Source of the DNA: Bacteroidales bacterium
Lineage (GTDB): Bacteria; Bacteroidota; Bacteroidia; Bacteroidales; UBA932
Length of the DNA: 39,679 nt
NCBI GenBank assembly: GCA_017630215.1
Contig: JAGBVR010000004.1
Span: 1 to 39,679 of the forward strand
Direction of reading: 5' to 3'
Positions 32,481 to 39,679 of this stretch are shown piece by piece; within the stretch, counting starts at the first letter, position 1; every line of letters starts with the position of its first letter. Made by a program: the position numbers and the translations under genes. Below the pieces are notes generated by a model that had not been told where the DNA came from, searched no databases, and worked only from the letters and a program-made list of their open reading frames with translations.

Positions 32481-33239
32481 ATGAAGAAAATCACAAAAGC
32501 AATCATTATCGCAGTATGTGCTGCCGCATTATCAGCTGTATCATGCACAAAGGACAATACGATCCGTTACAACAATGCCACAATGGGAAATGTCGTTAAC
32601 GGCATTTTCACCAGCGACCAGGGCAATATCTTTACAATCGTGGATCAGACTTGCCCAGGAAAGCTTGATACTATGAAAAGAGCATTCGTAATATGCGACA
32701 TCCTCAGTCAGAAAACCGGCACAGAGAATGAATACGAAGTGAGGATGAACTACATATCTCCGGTATTGACAAAGGATGCCATTTATACTTCAGAACTGAG
32801 CAACGAAATGGCGAATGACCCTATAGTTCTCCATAGTTATTGGGTGTCAGGGGGTTATCTGAACATATACTTTTCAGTGCCCGTCGTATCGGACAGCAAG
32901 ATACAGCATTACATAAATTTTGAATATGATGATACCACACAGGCTGATGGTACATATACTTTCCATATCCGTCACGACGGAACAGGAGAAGTCTTCAATG
33001 AAAGCAATGAGAGCAAGATCCAGCTCGCCTATGCCTACGCAAGCGTTCCTGTAGCATCCATCATCAAGGAAGATAATGCAAAGATCGTAATCAAGTGGCT
33101 AAGCCATAGAATCATGGGAAATTCAATCTCACTTACAGAGACTGCAGAGGTGGTAAGAGAGGTTCTTTATTCTAAGGATGCTTATCAGCAGACCCCTGCA
33201 GAAGCCGTTGCCAGCCGTGCAGTTTTTGAAATCCGCTAA
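32481..33239 (+). CDS. NigD-like lipoprotein
   Basis: A 252-residue protein starting MKKITKAIIIAVCAAALSAVSC, a lipoprotein signal with lipobox C22 (an earlier TTG start is less likely). The middle, GNIFTIVDQTCPGKLDTMKRAFVICDIL, and the C-terminal beta-rich part resemble the two-domain NigD-like proteins of Bacteroidales; NigD was named from a bacteriocin locus of Prevotella nigrescens, but its function is not established. The protein is predicted to sit on the periplasmic or outer face of the envelope. It is flanked by terminators on both sides, so it is transcribed alone. I see no good TAnnTTTG box in its 140-base upstream region. Confidence 0.72.
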   Translation: MKKITKAIIIAVCAAALSAVSCTKDNTIRYNNATMGNVVNGIFTSDQGNIFTIVDQTCPGKLDTMKRAFVICDILSQKTGTENEYEVRMNYISPVLTKDAIYTSELSNEMANDPIVLHSYWVSGGYLNIYFSVPVVSDSKIQHYINFEYDDTTQADGTYTFHIRHDGTGEVFNESNESKIQLAYAYASVPVASIIKEDNAKIVIKWLSHRIMGNSISLTETAEVVREVLYSKDAYQQTPAEAVASRAVFEIR

Positions 33240-33265
33240 TCATTTATCCTACAGAATATTACGCT

Positions 33266-33297
33266 GAATCACCTGCTCCATCTGGAGCAGGTGATTC
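33266..33297. terminator. Bidirectional terminator between convergent genes
   Basis: GAATCACCTGCTCC (33266-33279) and GGAGCAGGTGATTC (33284-33297) form a perfect 14-bp stem with a 4-base loop. Short T-rich (plus) and A-rich flanks give modest tracts both ways. It sits between the NigD-like gene and the endonuclease gene. Confidence 0.8.
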
Positions 33298-33325
33298 TCT
33301 TTAAAATATTGATTATCAAGATTTT

Positions 33326-35548
33326 CTACAGCCCCCAATCTGATGCCTTGTAGGAATCCTTCGGAGCTTGAGGTACATTCGGGAAATAGGTAAATCCTGT
33401 GATTTTCTCCAGATCGCTTACCGACATCATATCTTTTTCACCGACATATGTTTTCTTTGGAGTCGCATGACTTCTCACAAAAGCCGCACATTTGATTTCA
33501 TCCGCCGTACACTGGGAGAGAGCCTTTCCTGTAGATCCACTCTTGGTTCTGAGCAGAATGTAATAGAACATAGTCGGACGGCTCACATCACTCCTGCCGC
33601 CGAAAGAAATTTTCGCAGGGGACTCTGAGTAACCTCTTCTGTCGGTATATTCATCAAAATAAGCACCTATGACCACATAAAGCGTATCAGAGCAGACCTG
33701 CCCGTCCACCCAATCCTCAAGGGTATTCCATCCACCACCGCCGGTATTGAATGTATCGGAATATTGGGGCGCTATATTACTATAATAGAATACCTGCTTG
33801 TTTGTAGCAGTCGACGAAAGTCTTTCTGCTGAACCCAGCATATGTCCCTTGTTACATCCACCGCCGGTGCTCTTGCTGTTATACTGAATGTCTGACGGGA
33901 TGCTCGGATCCTTCGCATAAGCATCCGTCCTACTGGCACCGCTTTGGTACATAGTATGTCGCGGTGCAGCCACCCATACAGGGCAATGATGCTCAGCACT
34001 GAAACATACCGTATAGTTTCTGGCCTTCTTTCCTCCCGGTCCCATCTCATTGCCGGCACAGAGATGGTGGGCATAATAAAGATCCTTATCCGACGAATCA
34101 ATCATGTAAGTACCTGACTGGGTGTAACTTATTTCCGGAAGTTCATACCAGGCATATTTTCCGCTTGTTCCTGGTGTAGGGTCTGGGATATCCGGATCAG
34201 GCTCTGGATCAGGGGTTGGGTCTGGATCTGGATCTGGGGTTGGATCTGGGGTTGGATCTGGAGTTGGTGTCACAGAACCGGCTGAAGATGTCCAGCGATA
34301 AAGAGTCAGTTCCTCCTGAGTGCCTGTATAGCAGGCAAAACGTGGATGGTTCATATTCCATTGAAGTCTTCTGGATGTCGTACCTGCATTTGTCAGCCAG
34401 ATGCTTCCACCTTCTTTATATGTGATATTCCAGAGATATGCCTTATCAGAGCCTGTCGGAACCTGGTCACGCTTTGTCAGTGTATTTTTGGTTCCTGTAT
34501 AGCCGATATACCCGACATTCGACACATAAATGCTATAAGCATTCCCCACTTTGGATATAACTGACTTATGAATGTCCCCTCGCTCCGCCGGAATACCTTC
34601 TGAAGTCCTGTACTCATACAAATCGACAGACGACTGGCCGTATGTACTTGTATTCCACGAATTGAATACTACAATGGAAGCCCCATCATCATAAGTAATA
34701 AGATAGTCTCCGCTCCAATCATCAAATGTCTGAGACACTTCCACATAATAGGCCGGATCCGGAACCCAGGTCAAGTCATCAAAGTTCACAGGCTGTATAT
34801 GGCCGCGCTCCAATATAAGTTCCCGATCAATCTTCTTCACCGCTGTACCGTCGGGACCGGCCAAGGTAAACGTCAAGCCTTCAGAATAAGTCCCCGGAAG
34901 AATGGAAATATAATAATCACCTTCGGCCAATACATCCTCTGAAGTCAATGTAACTGTCGAAGTCTTGTTTTCCGGTTCCGCCATAGGATTCTCTGAGGAA
35001 CAGTCCACCAGAAAATCCCCCGCAAGTGCCTCAGATCCATTGGCAGAAACCGTCACCGATGTAATTCTGCCGGTATTTGCACCCACAGTGAATTTCACCA
35101 GGCCGGTAACATTGCGGAAAAAGAAATCCTTTGCCTCGTCCTTGGAAGAAGCCACAGCAATATTGGCCTCAGGATCAAAGGAACCATTTACAGCCTCCTG
35201 AACATCCGGCAAAGTCAGCGAAACCACCTCGTCGGCCCACTCATTGACCGCTTCATATGGATAAACTGCATAGTATTTATCAGCGGGGATTGTTTCGCCA
35301 TTGAATTCAGCCTTTGGAGCCGGCTCAGCCAAGGTGGTTGTAAACGGATGCGAAGCACCGCTCACTGCGATTGCATCACCGTTCTCCCAATACACCTTCA
35401 CCCTGTCCACAAGGACAGTCTTTGTTTCATCTGCCACGGTAGATGCTTTGAAAGTCATACTCTGGCATTCATTTACTTTGCTTACATCATCCGTACAAGA
35501 TGTAAAGACTAACGTCATCAAGACAATCAGGTATAAAAATCTTTTCAT
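33326..35548 (-). CDS. Fimbrillin-like lipoprotein with C-terminal DNA/RNA non-specific endonuclease
   Basis: A 740-residue surface lipoprotein. The start MKRFLYLIVLMTLVFTSC is chosen because a signal peptide with lipobox (C18) begins there and a promoter lies just upstream, although the frame is open further. Modules: a fimbrillin-like domain (about 40-260) with KVYWENGDAIAV, YYAVYPYEAV, GLVKFTV, LAGDF and LILERGHIQPV; an unrecognised beta-rich region (about 265-425, DWSGDYLITYDDG); a Pro-Asp linker (about 427-460); and an endonuclease domain of the DNA/RNA non-specific family with NKGHMLGSAER (catalytic H569) and YYSNIAPQ. The last is a zinc/magnesium-type nuclease that degrades DNA or RNA. 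It may feed on, or defend against, extracellular nucleic acid. Divergent from a protein with a related N-terminal region. Confidence 0.88.
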   Translation of the reverse strand: MKRFLYLIVLMTLVFTSCTDDVSKVNECQSMTFKASTVADETKTVLVDRVKVYWENGDAIAVSGASHPFTTTLAEPAPKAEFNGETIPADKYYAVYPYEAVNEWADEVVSLTLPDVQEAVNGSFDPEANIAVASSKDEAKDFFFRNVTGLVKFTVGANTGRITSVTVSANGSEALAGDFLVDCSSENPMAEPENKTSTVTLTSEDVLAEGDYYISILPGTYSEGLTFTLAGPDGTAVKKIDRELILERGHIQPVNFDDLTWVPDPAYYVEVSQTFDDWSGDYLITYDDGASIVVFNSWNTSTYGQSSVDLYEYRTSEGIPAERGDIHKSVISKVGNAYSIYVSNVGYIGYTGTKNTLTKRDQVPTGSDKAYLWNITYKEGGSIWLTNAGTTSRRLQWNMNHPRFACYTGTQEELTLYRWTSSAGSVTPTPDPTPDPTPDPDPDPTPDPEPDPDIPDPTPGTSGKYAWYELPEISYTQSGTYMIDSSDKDLYYAHHLCAGNEMGPGGKKARNYTVCFSAEHHCPVWVAAPRHTMYQSGASRTDAYAKDPSIPSDIQYNSKSTGGGCNKGHMLGSAERLSSTATNKQVFYYSNIAPQYSDTFNTGGGGWNTLEDWVDGQVCSDTLYVVIGAYFDEYTDRRGYSESPAKISFGGRSDVSRPTMFYYILLRTKSGSTGKALSQCTADEIKCAAFVRSHATPKKTYVGEKDMMSVSDLEKITGFTYFPNVPQAPKDSYKASDWGL
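34169..34270 (-). repeat. Pro-Asp/Thr-rich linker-coding repeat
   Basis: Short GT-rich repeats (units such as GGATCTGGGGTT) encode about 34 residues of repeating P-T-P-D, P-D-P-D and P-E-P-D. It is a flexible spacer separating the N-terminal parts of the protein from the endonuclease. Slippage could change its length between strains. Confidence 0.85.
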
Positions 35549-35572
35549 CATTAACTTAAAACATATATCCTG

Positions 35573-35603
35573 CAAAGTTAGACATTTTGGCACAATAGTC
35601 CAA
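35573..35603 (-). promoter_or_regulatory. Promoter of the endonuclease lipoprotein gene
   Basis: TAACTTTG (complement of 35573-35580) fits TAnnTTTG, with TTG (complement of 35601-35603) 20 bases upstream. It lies 25 bases before the signal-peptide ATG, which supports that start over the open frame reaching further upstream. Confidence 0.65.
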
Positions 35604-35813
35604 CCGTTGGCATAACAGAGACGCATCAGGCGAACCGTCTCAAAATCCGATATTTGGCGACGTTCTTCCTGCCAATGCTGGTTTTCTATTTCTACTTCTG
35701 GATCTATTATTTTCATTTTGAAGTGCCACTTGGGAAAGCTCCCCAATCTTTAAGGTAATTGTTTATTAAGCTTATTTTTATAATTTAGCAGATTATTTTT
35801 TAGATTTTACTAT

Positions 35814-35936
35814 ATGCAGACAAACGAAAAGCACTCCTACCACTCTCCAGAATTAGAGATTTTTGAAATGATTGTGGAAAATTGCATTGCGGCTTCCATT
35901 GAGGATCCGATTGAAAACCCTGAACAAGATTGGTAA
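35814..35936 (+). CDS. Small peptide, 40 residues, upstream of a fimbrillin-like gene
   Basis: A short reading frame beginning MQTNEKHSYHSPELEIFEM and ending ENPEQDW. It has no signal peptide or membrane segment; it is acidic. The pattern Y-x-x-P-E-x-E early, then A-A-S, then acidic residues and a final W resembles short uncharacterised peptides that I recall beside Bacteroidales fimbrial loci, not verified. It ends 23 bases before the lipoprotein gene, so they are probably co-transcribed. Frame use and spacing support coding, but function is unknown; it could be a leader, a secreted peptide or a small regulator. Confidence 0.6.
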   Translation: MQTNEKHSYHSPELEIFEMIVENCIAASIEDPIENPEQDW

Positions 35937-35959
35937 TAAAACATCAAAACAGATATACA

Positions 35960-38296
35960 ATGAAGAGACTTTTACTTTTCACAGTGGTGGCAACACTGTT
36001 TTCAGCCTGCGTGAAGGATATTACCGAGAACAGACCGGGCATAGAACCCTCTGCTGACGAGGCCCCGGAGACATTGACAGTGGGCTTCGAAGACAACGTA
36101 GAGACACGTATTCAGCTTAACGAATCACAGAAGACCGTATGGACCAATGGCGATCTTGTATCTGTCTTCTACCGCTCTGATGCTAATCAGAAGTGGCAAT
36201 ATAAGGGCGAGACCGGTGCACGTGTTGCCAATCTTACCCGCATAGACGAAGGAGTGGCTAACGAGAGTATGAAAAGAGTTGTTGTGGTATATCCATATAA
36301 CAAGAATTATTACATCAACACCGAAACCTATAACATTCAGGCGACATTGCCTGCTGTGCAGACCTATATGAAGGACAGCTACGGGCTGGATGGCAATATT
36401 ATGATTTCGTCGGGAGAGTATAACGACATTTCCCTTAAAAGTGTTTGCGGCTGGCTGAAGCTGCAAATGACTGGAAACGGTGAGATAGTAGAGAGTATCA
36501 CATTGAAGGGAAACAATGGCGAGCAGCTAGCTGGTGAGCTGTATATCAATTCTGCAGATGCTACCGCAACTCTTGCATCAGATGCCGGTGGCTCTGATGA
36601 CGGTCAGACCGGTGGGGTCGGTGGCGGCCTTGTATTTGAGGATACAATCCTTAAGGAGGTAAAGCTCGATTGCGGCGAGGGTGTAGAACTTGGAACGGAA
36701 GCTACCGCTTTCTACATTGCCCTTCCGCCTCAGACATTTGAGAAAGGATTTACAGTAGATATTGAATGCGCAGACCATCTGACATACACCAAATCGACGA
36801 CCAAGAGCCTTACCATCGAGCGGAACCATATCCATCCGATGACAGCATTTGAGTATGATGGTGTCAAGATCCATCCTGACAATCAGATCTGGTACACATC
36901 CTCAGACAATAATGCTGTCACACCTTATGAATATGCGACTGATCCGTTTGATGCAAACATCGTTTCCAACACTTACAATGCCGAAAAGAAATGCTGGATA
37001 CTATCTTTTGATAGAGATATCACAACGATCGGAAAAGGGGCTTTCAGAATGTGTGACAAGCTTACAAGCGTAACTATCCCGGATGGTGTCACAACGATAG
37101 GAGAAGGGGCTTTCAATGAATGTGAGAGTCTTAAAACTGTCAATATCCCGGATGGTGTCACAACGATAGGTAAATATGCATTTAAAAATTGTACTTCGCT
37201 GATAAATATAAATCTTCCCGATGGTATATCGACGATTGCAATGGAAACTTTCTTTGGATGTACGTCTCTCAAACGCATCACCATACCTGATAGCGTGACA
37301 CATATTGCATATTATGCATTCCAAGATTGTAGCGTACTTCAAGATGTCACTATGGGAAATAGTGTGAAGACAATCTCTAATTATGCATTTGACAGATGCA
37401 AGGCACTTCAGGAGATTATTATTCCGGAAAGTGTAACGACAATGGGCTATGGAGCATTTCGAGATTGCAGCTCATTAAAAGATGTATATTGCCACCCTGC
37501 AATACCACCTGTATTGAATAATGAATATGTTTTCTATAATAATGCTTCAGGACGTAGGATTTATGTGCGAATATCCTCTTTAGATGATTATATGGAGGCT
37601 CCATCTTGGAGCGAATATACTAATAGTATAAAAGAAGATTATACCCCTGTCGAATGTACTGATCTGAAGATCGAAGCAGATGATGTTCCCGGTTATATGA
37701 CCTCTACCACTATCCGTTACAATGCAACGACAAACGGTATGTCATTCAACCGCTATATCATTGAAGATATTGTCATTACGGGAGAAGATACATCTGGTCA
37801 GTTTGATGTGAATCCATCACTGACAGAGTCGATTGAGCGCACGGTATCATATTCTTATCTTGGAAAAACCGCGACTACCACCATCATCCAAGGCCCGTCC
37901 CTGGCAAAATCATATACGGTAGATCTCGGTGACAGATGGCAATTATCGTCAATACCGAACCCTGATCCGGAGCTGTACGATGGAGTTTACGAAAGCACCA
38001 ACCACTGGAAAAAGTCGTCAGCATATATGTACATCGACATCGTAGGTTATAGTGATTTTACCATATACGTTCGTAACGACGCTGAAGATGAATATGATTA
38101 CACCACAATACGGCTTGATAGCGAAGTTAAAACTGTAGCAGATAGGAACAGCGATACCTCTTTATCAAGTTACACTAAGATCACATTCAATGACATTGAC
38201 AAAGGGCCGCATCAAATTTCAATCAGGTTCAAGAAGGATGACGAGGTGGATGTCGGTGCTGATTGTTCGTATGTCCTTATCCCAAAGAATCAATAG
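35960..38296 (+). CDS. Fimbrillin-like lipoprotein with BspA-type leucine-rich repeats
   Basis: A 778-residue lipoprotein. The start MKRLLLFTVVATLFSAC (lipobox C17) is preferred over an in-frame start ten codons earlier that lacks a signal. A fimbrillin-like region (about 25-300) has KTVWTNGDLVSV, VVVVYPYNKN, LKLQMTG, LAGELYI and LTIERNHIHPM. Seven 23-residue LRR_5/BspA repeats (about 355-515, of the form TTIGEGAFNECESLKTVNIP) follow, then the usual post-LRR YVFYNNA...IYVRISSLDDY segment, and a C-terminal beta-sandwich-like region. BspA-type repeats in oral and gut Bacteroidota bind host or matrix proteins. A surface adhesion role is inferred. The 40-residue peptide gene precedes it; palindromic DNA follows it. 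Confidence 0.88.
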   Translation: MKRLLLFTVVATLFSACVKDITENRPGIEPSADEAPETLTVGFEDNVETRIQLNESQKTVWTNGDLVSVFYRSDANQKWQYKGETGARVANLTRIDEGVANESMKRVVVVYPYNKNYYINTETYNIQATLPAVQTYMKDSYGLDGNIMISSGEYNDISLKSVCGWLKLQMTGNGEIVESITLKGNNGEQLAGELYINSADATATLASDAGGSDDGQTGGVGGGLVFEDTILKEVKLDCGEGVELGTEATAFYIALPPQTFEKGFTVDIECADHLTYTKSTTKSLTIERNHIHPMTAFEYDGVKIHPDNQIWYTSSDNNAVTPYEYATDPFDANIVSNTYNAEKKCWILSFDRDITTIGKGAFRMCDKLTSVTIPDGVTTIGEGAFNECESLKTVNIPDGVTTIGKYAFKNCTSLININLPDGISTIAMETFFGCTSLKRITIPDSVTHIAYYAFQDCSVLQDVTMGNSVKTISNYAFDRCKALQEIIIPESVTTMGYGAFRDCSSLKDVYCHPAIPPVLNNEYVFYNNASGRRIYVRISSLDDYMEAPSWSEYTNSIKEDYTPVECTDLKIEADDVPGYMTSTTIRYNATTNGMSFNRYIIEDIVITGEDTSGQFDVNPSLTESIERTVSYSYLGKTATTTIIQGPSLAKSYTVDLGDRWQLSSIPNPDPELYDGVYESTNHWKKSSAYMYIDIVGYSDFTIYVRNDAEDEYDYTTIRLDSEVKTVADRNSDTSLSSYTKITFNDIDKGPHQISIRFKKDDEVDVGADCSYVLIPKNQ
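37022..37504 (+). repeat. Tandem 69-bp repeats encoding seven BspA-type LRRs
   Basis: Seven in-frame 69-base units. The first three share near-identical DNA such as GATGGTGTCACAACGATAGG, while later units have diverged. This suggests recent duplication at the N-terminal side and possible copy-number change by recombination. Confidence 0.85.
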
Positions 38297-38297
38297 C

Positions 38298-38428
38298 GGT
38301 AAGCATCCGACAAACCGCATCTTGCAATATATAATGTCAACTCGACTTTGAGCAACCAGCCGCCACTACCAGGAATTAGCCGGGGTAATGGCGGCTGATT
38401 GCTATATATATTTGTCCGGATGCTTGCC
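38298..38428. repeat. Nested inverted repeat, 131 bp
   Basis: The outer arm 38298-38314 (GGTAAGCATCCGACAAA) is the inverse of 38411-38428 with one substitution and one inserted G. The inner arm AGCAACCAGCCGCCA (38351-38365) is the inverse of 38389-38403 with one mismatch across a 23-base loop. It begins two bases after the stop of the LRR gene. The inner hairpin could end that transcript; it has no long T run. The nested arrangement suggests a palindromic mobile-type element. Confidence 0.75.
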
Positions 38429-38429
38429 T

Positions 38430-38571
38430 CGAAACCTTGGAACACAAAGATCACTAAATCGCTCAATTGGCTACGTATGCGTGTGTCTCAAGGTATTCTG
38501 TCCACGACCTTCGAATACGCAGATCCTCAATAGATGCGTCCAGGGGATCCTACGTGTGTTCCAAGGTTTCG
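38430..38571. repeat. Second inverted repeat, 142 bp, with internal copies
   Basis: The 17-base arm CGAAACCTTGGAACACA (38430-38446) is a perfect inverse of 38555-38571. Between the arms two imperfect versions recur (GTGTGTCTCAAGG near 38480 and ACCTTCGAATACGC near 38507). The segment thus reads as two tandem imperfect hairpins of about 70 bases. The region has no convincing gene; the 68-codon frame over it is ignored. Confidence 0.75.
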
Positions 38572-38666
38572 GAACTGGAGATTACATATACTGATTTGAT
38601 GTTCAGCAACCATTCTTCTTGATCGACCTGAGGTTTAAGATGGGAGATTGCCACGGTCTGTGCCCT

Positions 38667-38785
38667 CGCAATGACATTCGAGCTATCTTACGCAATGGCA
38701 TTAAGGCTACCTTATGCAATGACATTGAGCTTCCTTCTGCAATGGGATTCAGTATATCTTTTGTAATGACTTCGTGAGTTTTCTA
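38667..38785. repeat. Degenerate 24-bp tandem array, five units
   Basis: Five units of 23-24 bases each begin CGCAATGACATT or a close variant (CGCAATGGCATT, TGCAATGACATT, TGCAATGGGATT, TGTAATGACTTC) and end in a pyrimidine-rich CTATCTTA-like tail. The units abut without spacers, so this is not a CRISPR array. A 46-codon frame crosses it (start near 38640) but has no supporting signal. Confidence 0.65.
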
Positions 38786-38825
38786 AAATTGGCTTTCAGA
38801 TGTGAGTCGTGGAGTGATACCGAAC

Positions 38826-38862
38826 TGTCATTCTGAGGCTTCGCAGAAGCCGTGAGAATCTC
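38826..38862. repeat. Dispersed palindrome copy
   Basis: TGTCATTCTGAGG is followed by the hairpin GGCTTCGCAGAAGCC (38837-38851) and GTGAGAATCTC. The TGTCATTCTGAG start matches the element in the gdhA/transporter gap. Nothing else convincing is seen between here and 39064: a short hairpin at 38890-38915 (ATGTTCC/GGAACAT) and small frames without support. Confidence 0.6.
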
Positions 38863-39064
38863 CTGCACGTTCGTTCAGGCAGAAAAAGTATGTTCCTCAG
38901 TGGTTCGTGGAACATTTTGTCTGATTTTTATAAAAAGTTGAACAAATTTCAGGGACAGAATCTGTATTTGAATACACTGCAAGGCCGTTTTATGAAGATA
39001 ACCGTATTCTTTTTGAGTATACGGATAATGCTCCGGAACTTTGCATCCGCAAACGTTAAACTTA

Positions 39065-39679
39065 ATGGTTATGGAAAATAGTGCAAACAGTAAAGTGGTC
39101 CAGCGGTATGTGGATATCCTGACCAATCCGGGGTTCAAGGCTGTATTCGGCGATGTTGCCAACAAGGATGCGGTAATGATGATCATCAATGAATTCTTGC
39201 CGGCACATCGGAAGGTGCAGCATATAGAGTATCTCCCGACGAATCATCAGGGACCCGTCCTCTCGCTGAACAAGGAGCATCAGTTCGACTTTATGTGTCG
39301 AGACAGTTCAGGTACCGTGTTCATTGTGGAGATGCAGTGCTACACTGAAAAGAGTTGGTTTCAGCGTTGTGTAAGCTATGCCAGCCGTGCTTATGACCGT
39401 CAGAGCCGTAAAGGGAAGCATTACGATGTCAGTCCTGTGTATCTGATTGGTCTGATGGGAGTTCCGATCAATCATCCCGATAAGGATTTTTGGAAGGGAC
39501 GTTACGTGTCAGAATATACGTTCCGTGAAAAATCCTGCGGTGACTTGCTGGCTGAAACGATTTTTATTATATTTGCGGAACTGGCGGGATTTGACAAGAC
39601 TTTGGAAGAATGCGTTACGGCTCAGGACCGGATGCTCTATGTCCTGAAGAATTTAGGTCGACTGAAGAATCGTCCGCAA
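39065..39679 (+). CDS. PD-(D/E)XK nuclease family (Rpn/transposase-type) protein, partial
   Basis: The reading frame begins ATGGTTATGGAAAAT (MVMEN or MEN three codons on) and remains open to the window edge, giving the first 205 residues. DILTNPGFKAVFGDVANKDA is the typical start of PDDEXK_2 or Rpn-type proteins. The nuclease core is visible in EHQFDFMCRD (D75) and TVFIVEMQ (E89, Q91), then WFQRCVSYASRAYDRQ and PVYLIGLMGV. Such proteins are numerous in Bacteroidales; Rpn proteins promote recombination in E. coli, and others are called putative transposases. The C-terminus and stop lie outside the window. Lying next to palindromic repeats suggests it may act on them, which is inference. Confidence 0.85.
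   Translation, partial: MVMENSANSKVVQRYVDILTNPGFKAVFGDVANKDAVMMIINEFLPAHRKVQHIEYLPTNHQGPVLSLNKEHQFDFMCRDSSGTVFIVEMQCYTEKSWFQRCVSYASRAYDRQSRKGKHYDVSPVYLIGLMGVPINHPDKDFWKGRYVSEYTFREKSCGDLLAETIFIIFAELAGFDKTLEECVTAQDRMLYVLKNLGRLKNRPQ

Noticed and set aside
38388-38594. A 68-codon frame after the LRR gene
   Set aside because: It lies over the inverted repeats and its protein has no features of a real product.
38667-38785. CRISPR array
   Set aside because: Units are adjacent with no unique spacers, the copies are degenerate and no cas genes are present.
38890-39081. A 63-codon frame before the PD-(D/E)XK gene
   Set aside because: No conserved pattern, overlaps the better supported downstream start and a small hairpin.
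1-39679. tRNA genes
   Set aside because: No cloverleaf with a T-loop consensus was found by eye in the intergenic stretches; a covariance search was not possible.

Overview
The window comes from a member of the Bacteroidales (phylum Bacteroidota). The evidence is the -33/-7 promoter type (TTG or TTTG, about 19 bases, TAnnTTTG) found upstream of many genes, the absence of obvious Shine-Dalgarno sequences, a fimbrillin-like lipoprotein pair, a NigD-like lipoprotein, a BamA/OmpH/UppS/NadK cluster and a BamD/omega/RecN cluster of the Bacteroidales kind. I cannot name the genus from sequence alone. The left edge holds the 5' end of a 16S rRNA gene running leftwards off the window, with a consensus promoter.

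Layout. (1) 0.3-7.5 kb: a minus-strand operon of exported sugar enzymes (GH89 alpha-N-acetylglucosaminidase lipoprotein, PIG-L type deacetylase, GH31 glycosidase), divergent from a membrane protein related to heparan-alpha-glucosaminide N-acetyltransferase. (2) 7.5-17.7 kb: a metallophosphoesterase and an outer-membrane beta-barrel protein, two tandem SLC13/DASS dicarboxylate-type transporters, then korA-korB-gdhA, which make or consume 2-oxoglutarate. (3) 17.8-22.6 kb: envelope and housekeeping cluster nadK-uppS-bamA-ompH. (4) 22.7-26.9 kb, plus strand: pdxJ, a second OmpH/Skp-like protein that is a predicted lipoprotein, a glycosyltransferase and a LysM plus type-1 periplasmic-binding-fold protein. 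(5) 26.9-31.7 kb, minus strand: SDR oxidoreductase, trxB, bamD, RNA polymerase omega-like protein, recN. (6) 31.8-33.2 kb: a Fur-family regulator with no cysteines at the usual zinc-ligand positions, and a NigD-like lipoprotein. (7) 33.3-38.3 kb: two divergent surface lipoproteins that share a fimbrillin-like N-terminal region but carry different C-terminal cargo (a DNA/RNA non-specific endonuclease and a BspA-type leucine-rich repeat), with a 40-residue peptide gene between them. (8) 38.3-39.7 kb: a gene-poor stretch of nested palindromes and a 24-bp degenerate tandem array, ending in a PD-(D/E)XK (Rpn/transposase-type) gene cut by the window edge.

Most of the window is ordinary chromosomal core. 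The accessory and most interesting parts are the GH89/HGSNAT-like pair, the divergent fimbrillin-module locus and the palindrome-rich right end. No CRISPR array, tRNA, insertion sequence with clear ends or prophage was seen. All family names are from reading the translated proteins by eye; no database search was run.
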